Assembly (NCBI GenBank): GCA_039621445.1
Contig: CP154956.1
Location: 310,001 to 374,000, forward strand
From: Euglena gracilis
Taxonomy: Eukaryota > Euglenida > Euglenophyceae > Euglenales
DNA length: 64,000 bases
Reading direction: 5' to 3'
This document shows, piece after piece, positions 59,986-64,000 of the stretch. The translations under genes and the position numbers were made by a program. The notes under the pieces are model-generated. The model was given only the letters and a program-made list of their open reading frames with translations, was not told the origin of the DNA and did no database searches. Positions within the stretch are counted from its first letter, which is position 1. Each line of letters opens with the position of its first letter.

Positions 59986-61027
59986 CCCCCCCCCCCCCCC
60001 CCCCGCCCCCCCTGCCCCCCCCCCCCGCCCCCCCTCGCCTCCCCCCCTGGGTAGGCAATGGCCCCCGAGGATTATCGATGTGAATGGATTTCCGGGCCCC
60101 CAAAGTGAATAGCCTATAGGTTAGGAGAGGGTCCCTAGTTTATCCAGAGCACTTGTGTTACCTGCAACTCCCCGCCAGTCCGGAGATATAGCCCGAGCAA
60201 AAAAGTTGTCTACCGTTTTTTTTTCCCGGGGAAATTGCAGGGTGATTTTGGGGTCAAAAATGGAAAAATTAAAAATACCTCGAAAACGCTGTGGATTTGA
60301 GAAAAATTAAACAGTACGTCATTCCACAACTTTGGGACGCCCGATCGATCGGTATGCGCGGTTTGGGCCAACTCCCCGCCTAGCCCGAGACACGGCCGTT
60401 TTGGGGTTTTTGGCCAATTTTGCCAGTTTTGGCCATTTCGGGCCCGGTCGGGGCCCAAAACTGTAAATTGGCCATATCTGGAGCTAGACGAGGAGTTGGG
60501 CAAACCAGGAGGTCAATCATTAGGTTTAGCGGGGTGGTTTGACTGTTTTTTGGGGTTCCCGGGCCCGGGTTGTTCGACTTCGAAAAAATTTTTCCCTCAA
60601 AAACACTTTTTTTCATTTCAGAACATCAAAAAAAGTGATTTTGAGCGAAAAAATTTTCCAGCATGCCCCCCCCCCCCCCCCCCCCCCCCAGCTGGCCCCT
60701 GGCCGGTGGACTCAGCCATTTTTGGGTCAAGAAATCGAAAAAAATCAAAAAATATCTGCCCAAAACCATGATTTTTCACCTCCCGGATCCGAAAAAAGTG
60801 TTTTCGAACCAAAAATGAGCGTTTTTCGACCCTCCAGCGCCCCGTTTTGGCCGCCAACTCACCATGGACTTTGTGTCAAAACTGGGCCAAAAAAATCGAA
60901 AAAAAATCGAAAAAAAATTGCCCAAAACGACGTTTTTTGGCAAAACTGTTTTTGAGCTGAAAATGAGTGTTTTTCCCGGGCCGGGCCGGGGTGGTCTCCC
61001 AAAGAGCTCAGCTCTACGTCACACCCT

Positions 61028-61085
61028 GGTCGCTGAGCTCTTATCTCATTAGAGTAAGAGCGAAGCTTACCACCACAGAGGGGGG
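61028..61085 (+). repeat. Structured hairpin element, copy 3
   Basis: Core with one loop change (CTCATTAGAG); the outer GCGAC stem is lost. Preceded by the same AGCTCTACGTCACACCCT word. Confidence 0.8.
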
Positions 61086-63680
61086 GGTCCGACCCCCCCG
61101 CCCACCTCGCCCCCCCCCCCGCCCCCACCCGGGTATGTCCGGGCACCCGACGATTATCGATGTGACTGGATTTCCTGACCCCCTAAGTTAATGGCCTATA
61201 GGTTAGTTGACGATCCCTAGTTTCTCCAGAGCCGTTGGGTTACCCGCAACTCCCTGCCAGTCCGGAGATATGGCCGGAGCAAAAAAAGTTGTCCACCGTT
61301 TTTTTTTCCGGGGAAATTTCAGGGTCATTTTGGGGACAAAAAAGTAGAAAAAATTCAAAGTATCTCGAAAACGCTGCGGAGTTGAGGAAAAGTAAAGCGG
61401 ACGTCATTCCACAACTTTGGGACGCCCGATCGACCGGTGTGCACAGTTTGGGCCAACTCCTCGCCTAGGCCGAGGTATGGCCTTTTTTTGTGGTTTTGGG
61501 CCAGTTTTGCCAGGTTTTGCCTTTTCGGGCCCGTTCGGGTCCCGAAACCGTAAATGGGCCGTATCTCGGGCCAGACGAGGAGTTGGGAACCAAACCAGGG
61601 GGTCAATCATTAGGCTTAGGCGGGGGGTTTTGTCCGTTTTATGGGGTTCCCGGGGTCTGGTTGTGCGATTTTGGGCCATTTTTTGGGTATTCGGGGACCC
61701 CTGCAGGCGCCGTGAGGGCGGCTGGGAGGCAAGGGGGGTCGGGAGGCAGGCCGGGTACCAAAATTTTGAAATTTTTTTCGCTCAAAAACAATTTTTTTCA
61801 CTTCAGAACATCAAAAAAGTGTTTTTGAGCGAAAAAAATTCCGACCTGGACCCCCCCATGCCCCCCCCCCTGGCTGTGGCCCGCCCCCCTGGCCGGTGGA
61901 CTTGGCCATTTTTGGGTCAAAAAGTCCAAAAAATCGAAATTTTTTTTGTTAAAATCCAGGAATTTTGGACTCCAGGATTCGAAAAAATTGTTTTCGAGCC
62001 AAAAATTGAAGTTTTTCGACCCGCCAATGCCGCGTTTTAGGCCGCCAACCAATTGACTTTGTGTCAAACACGGGTCAAAAAAAGTCGAAAAAATCGAAAA
62101 TTTTTTTTGCCCCGAAACCATGTTTTTTGGCCTCCCGGACCCAGAGAACCTGTGTTTGAGCCGAAAACGAGCGTTTTTCGACCCGCCAGCGCCCCGTTTT
62201 GGGCCGCCAACCCGTTGACTTTGGGTCAAACCCAGGTCAAAAAAGTCGAAAAAAATCGAAATTTTTTTTTGCCCAAAACGATGTTTTTTGGCCCCCCGAA
62301 CCCAGAAAACCTGCTTTTTGAGCCGAAAACGAGCGTTTTTCGCCCCGCCATCGCCCCGATTTTTGGCCGCCAAAAATCGAAAACGAACCGAAAATGAGCG
62401 TTTTTCAACCCCCCGTCCCATGCCCGGACCGGGCCGCCGAGCTGCCGGCCGGGTCGGTCCAGGCTTTGGCCAAAACCATGTCTTTTGCCCTCCCAGACAC
62501 GAAAAAATTGTTCTGAGCCGAGGTATTTGTGTTGCATGAAATTAGAACGACCATTTACCGTGCATTTTTGCTGTTCCATTGGCATTGGTTGTTGCTTTTT
62601 TTCCGCGTGGATTTTGGCGACATGTGCTCTAACCACTGAAACGTATGATCTGACCAAGCACCACACTACCAATACTGCCACCGCCAACACCACTCATCTT
62701 GCGTGCAAGTTCGAAATCAGAAATTTATTTGATGTAAAAATCTCACACCCACAACGACGGGGTGTGACGTAGAGCTCAGCTCTTTGGGAAAATACCCCGG
62801 CCCGGCCCGCGAAAAACGCTCATTTTCGGCTGAAAAACAGGATCCGGGGGGCCAAAAAACATTGTTTCGGGCCTAAAATTTTTTTCGATTTTAGACGACT
62901 TTTTTGACCCGGTTTTGACCCAAAGTCAATGGGTTGGCGGCCCAAAACGGGATGCTGACGGGTCGAAAAACGCTCATTTTTGGCTCGAAAACAGTTTTTC
63001 TGGGTCTGGGAGGCCAAAAAACATCGTTTCGGGCAAAAAAAAATTTCGATTTTTTTCGTCTTTTTTCGTCTGGTTTTGCCCCAAAGTCAATGGGTTGGCT
63101 GCCCAAAACGGGGCGCTGGCGGGTTGAAAAACGCTCATTTTTGGATCGAAAACGCTTTTTTCGGGTGCGGGAGGTCAAAAATCATGGTTTTGGGCAAAAA
63201 GTTTTTTTTGAATTTTTTCGACTTTTTGACCCAAAAATGGCTAAGTCCACCGGCCAGGGGGGGGGCTACAGCCACGGGGGGGGGGGGATGGGGGGGGCGG
63301 GGCGGGAAAACTTTTTTTTGCCCAAAAACACTTTTTTTGATGTTCTGAAGTGAAAAAAAGTGTTTTTGAGCGAAACTATTTTTTTCAGAATTTTGGGTCC
63401 CGACCGACCACCCCCCCCCCCCCCCCTCGCCCTGCCACCCTCGGACCCGCCGCAGGGGTCCCCGAATACCAAAAACTGGCCCAAAATCGTACAACCAAGC
63501 CCCGGAATCCCCCAAAACCGGCCAACCCCCCCCCCCCAAACCTAACGACTGACCCCTGGTTTGGGTCCCAACTCCTCGTCCATCCCGAGATACGGCCAAT
63601 TTACGGTTTCGGGCCCAAACAGGCCCGAAACGGCCAAAACTGACCCAAAACCCCACAACGGCCATACCTCGGGCTTGGCG

Positions 63681-63722
63681 GAGAGTAAGAGCGAAGCTTA
63701 CCACCCCGGCGACGGGGGGTCC
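63681..63722 (+). repeat. Structured hairpin element, 3' half
   Basis: Begins at GAGTAAGAGCGAAGC and keeps CACCCCGGCGACG. Confidence 0.75.
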
Positions 63723-64000
63723 GACCCCCCGCCGCCCCCCCCCCTGGGTAGGCAATGGCCCCCGAGGATTATCGATGTGATTGGATTTCCGGGCCCCCAA
63801 AGTGAATAGCCTATAAGTAAGGAGAGGTTCCCTAGTTTCTCCAGAGCCCTTCGGTCGCCCGTAACTCCCCGCCATTCCGAGGATATGGCCTGAGCAAAAA
63901 AGTTGTCTACCGTTTTTTTTCCGGAGAAATTGCAGGGTGATTTTGGGGTCAAAAAATCGAAAAATTCTAAAACGCCGTGGAGCTGAGGAAAAGTAATGAG

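Larger units (their letters stand above)
59136..64000. repeat. Repeat field without genes
   Basis: Built from (i) a ~30-bp word, CAACTCCCCGCCnGnCCGGA-GATATGGCC, near 59298, 59514, 60168, 60369, 61246, 61453, 63569 and 63861 on plus and 60468, 61556 and 63660 on minus; (ii) a ~125-bp unit with GAGCGTTTTTCGACCCGCCA and AAGTCGAAAAAATCGAAAT words, plus orientation ~59640-62420 and minus orientation ~62795-63240; (iii) the hairpin elements; (iv) C runs up to ~25. No ORF with protein-like content and no RNA gene is recognisable. Confidence 0.85.

Noticed and set aside
1-64000. tRNA, rRNA or spliced-leader RNA genes
   Set aside because: I saw no cloverleaf with a TTCGAnnC-type arm, no rRNA core words and no known spliced-leader sequence; a covariance scan would be decisive.

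Overview
The window looks like nuclear DNA of a unicellular eukaryote with a large, repeat-choked genome. My best guess is a euglenid. The main support is a split asparaginyl-tRNA synthetase (AsnRS) gene on the minus strand (about 28.3-45.5 kb). Its exons are joined partly by ordinary GT-AG introns and partly by introns without GT-AG borders, whose ends are complementary and some of which are flanked by short direct repeats. That mixture is known from euglenid nuclear genes. The organism is an inference; a dinoflagellate or another introner-rich protist is the main alternative.

Layout. 0-1.4 kb: 3' end of a chromovirus (Ty3/gypsy) pol with integrase and chromodomain. 1.56-7.08 kb: one uninterrupted 1839-codon reading frame of unknown function. 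8.2-17.6 kb: a nest of DIRS-type (tyrosine-recombinase) retrotransposons on the minus strand. Element A (subfamily 1) is interrupted by element C (subfamily 2), and C is interrupted by a 2.2-kb insert bounded by ~80-bp direct repeats. 17.6-22.3 kb: element B (subfamily 1, plus strand), nearly complete, head-to-head with A. 22.3-28.3 kb: mostly low-complexity DNA, a tyrosine-recombinase fragment, and exons of unrecognised minus-strand genes. 28.3-46 kb: AsnRS, with ~1.45 kb of core coding sequence spread over ~16.4 kb; its introns hold two hairpin-rich interspersed repeat families, tandem arrays and foldback sequences. 46.4-47.3 kb: a 280-bp foldback (MITE-like) element inside TA repeats, then a long TATG microsatellite. 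49.2-59.1 kb: a second DIRS cluster. Element D (subfamily 2, minus) is nearly intact and sits inside G (subfamily 1, plus), followed by decayed E (subfamily 2, plus) and the end of a third type, F (minus). 59.1-64 kb: no genes, only a complex repeat field with recurring hairpins and a ~30-bp motif on both strands.

How the genes work together. The DIRS elements encode a Gag-like protein, then reverse transcriptase-RNase H-methyltransferase in one frame, and a tyrosine recombinase in an overlapping frame. Their inverted terminal repeats and internal complementary regions are visible. The decisive frame breaks in elements B and D lie in or beside G tracts and that of the chromovirus pol at a T run, so homopolymer errors could make these elements look more broken than they are. 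AsnRS is the only confidently recognised host gene.
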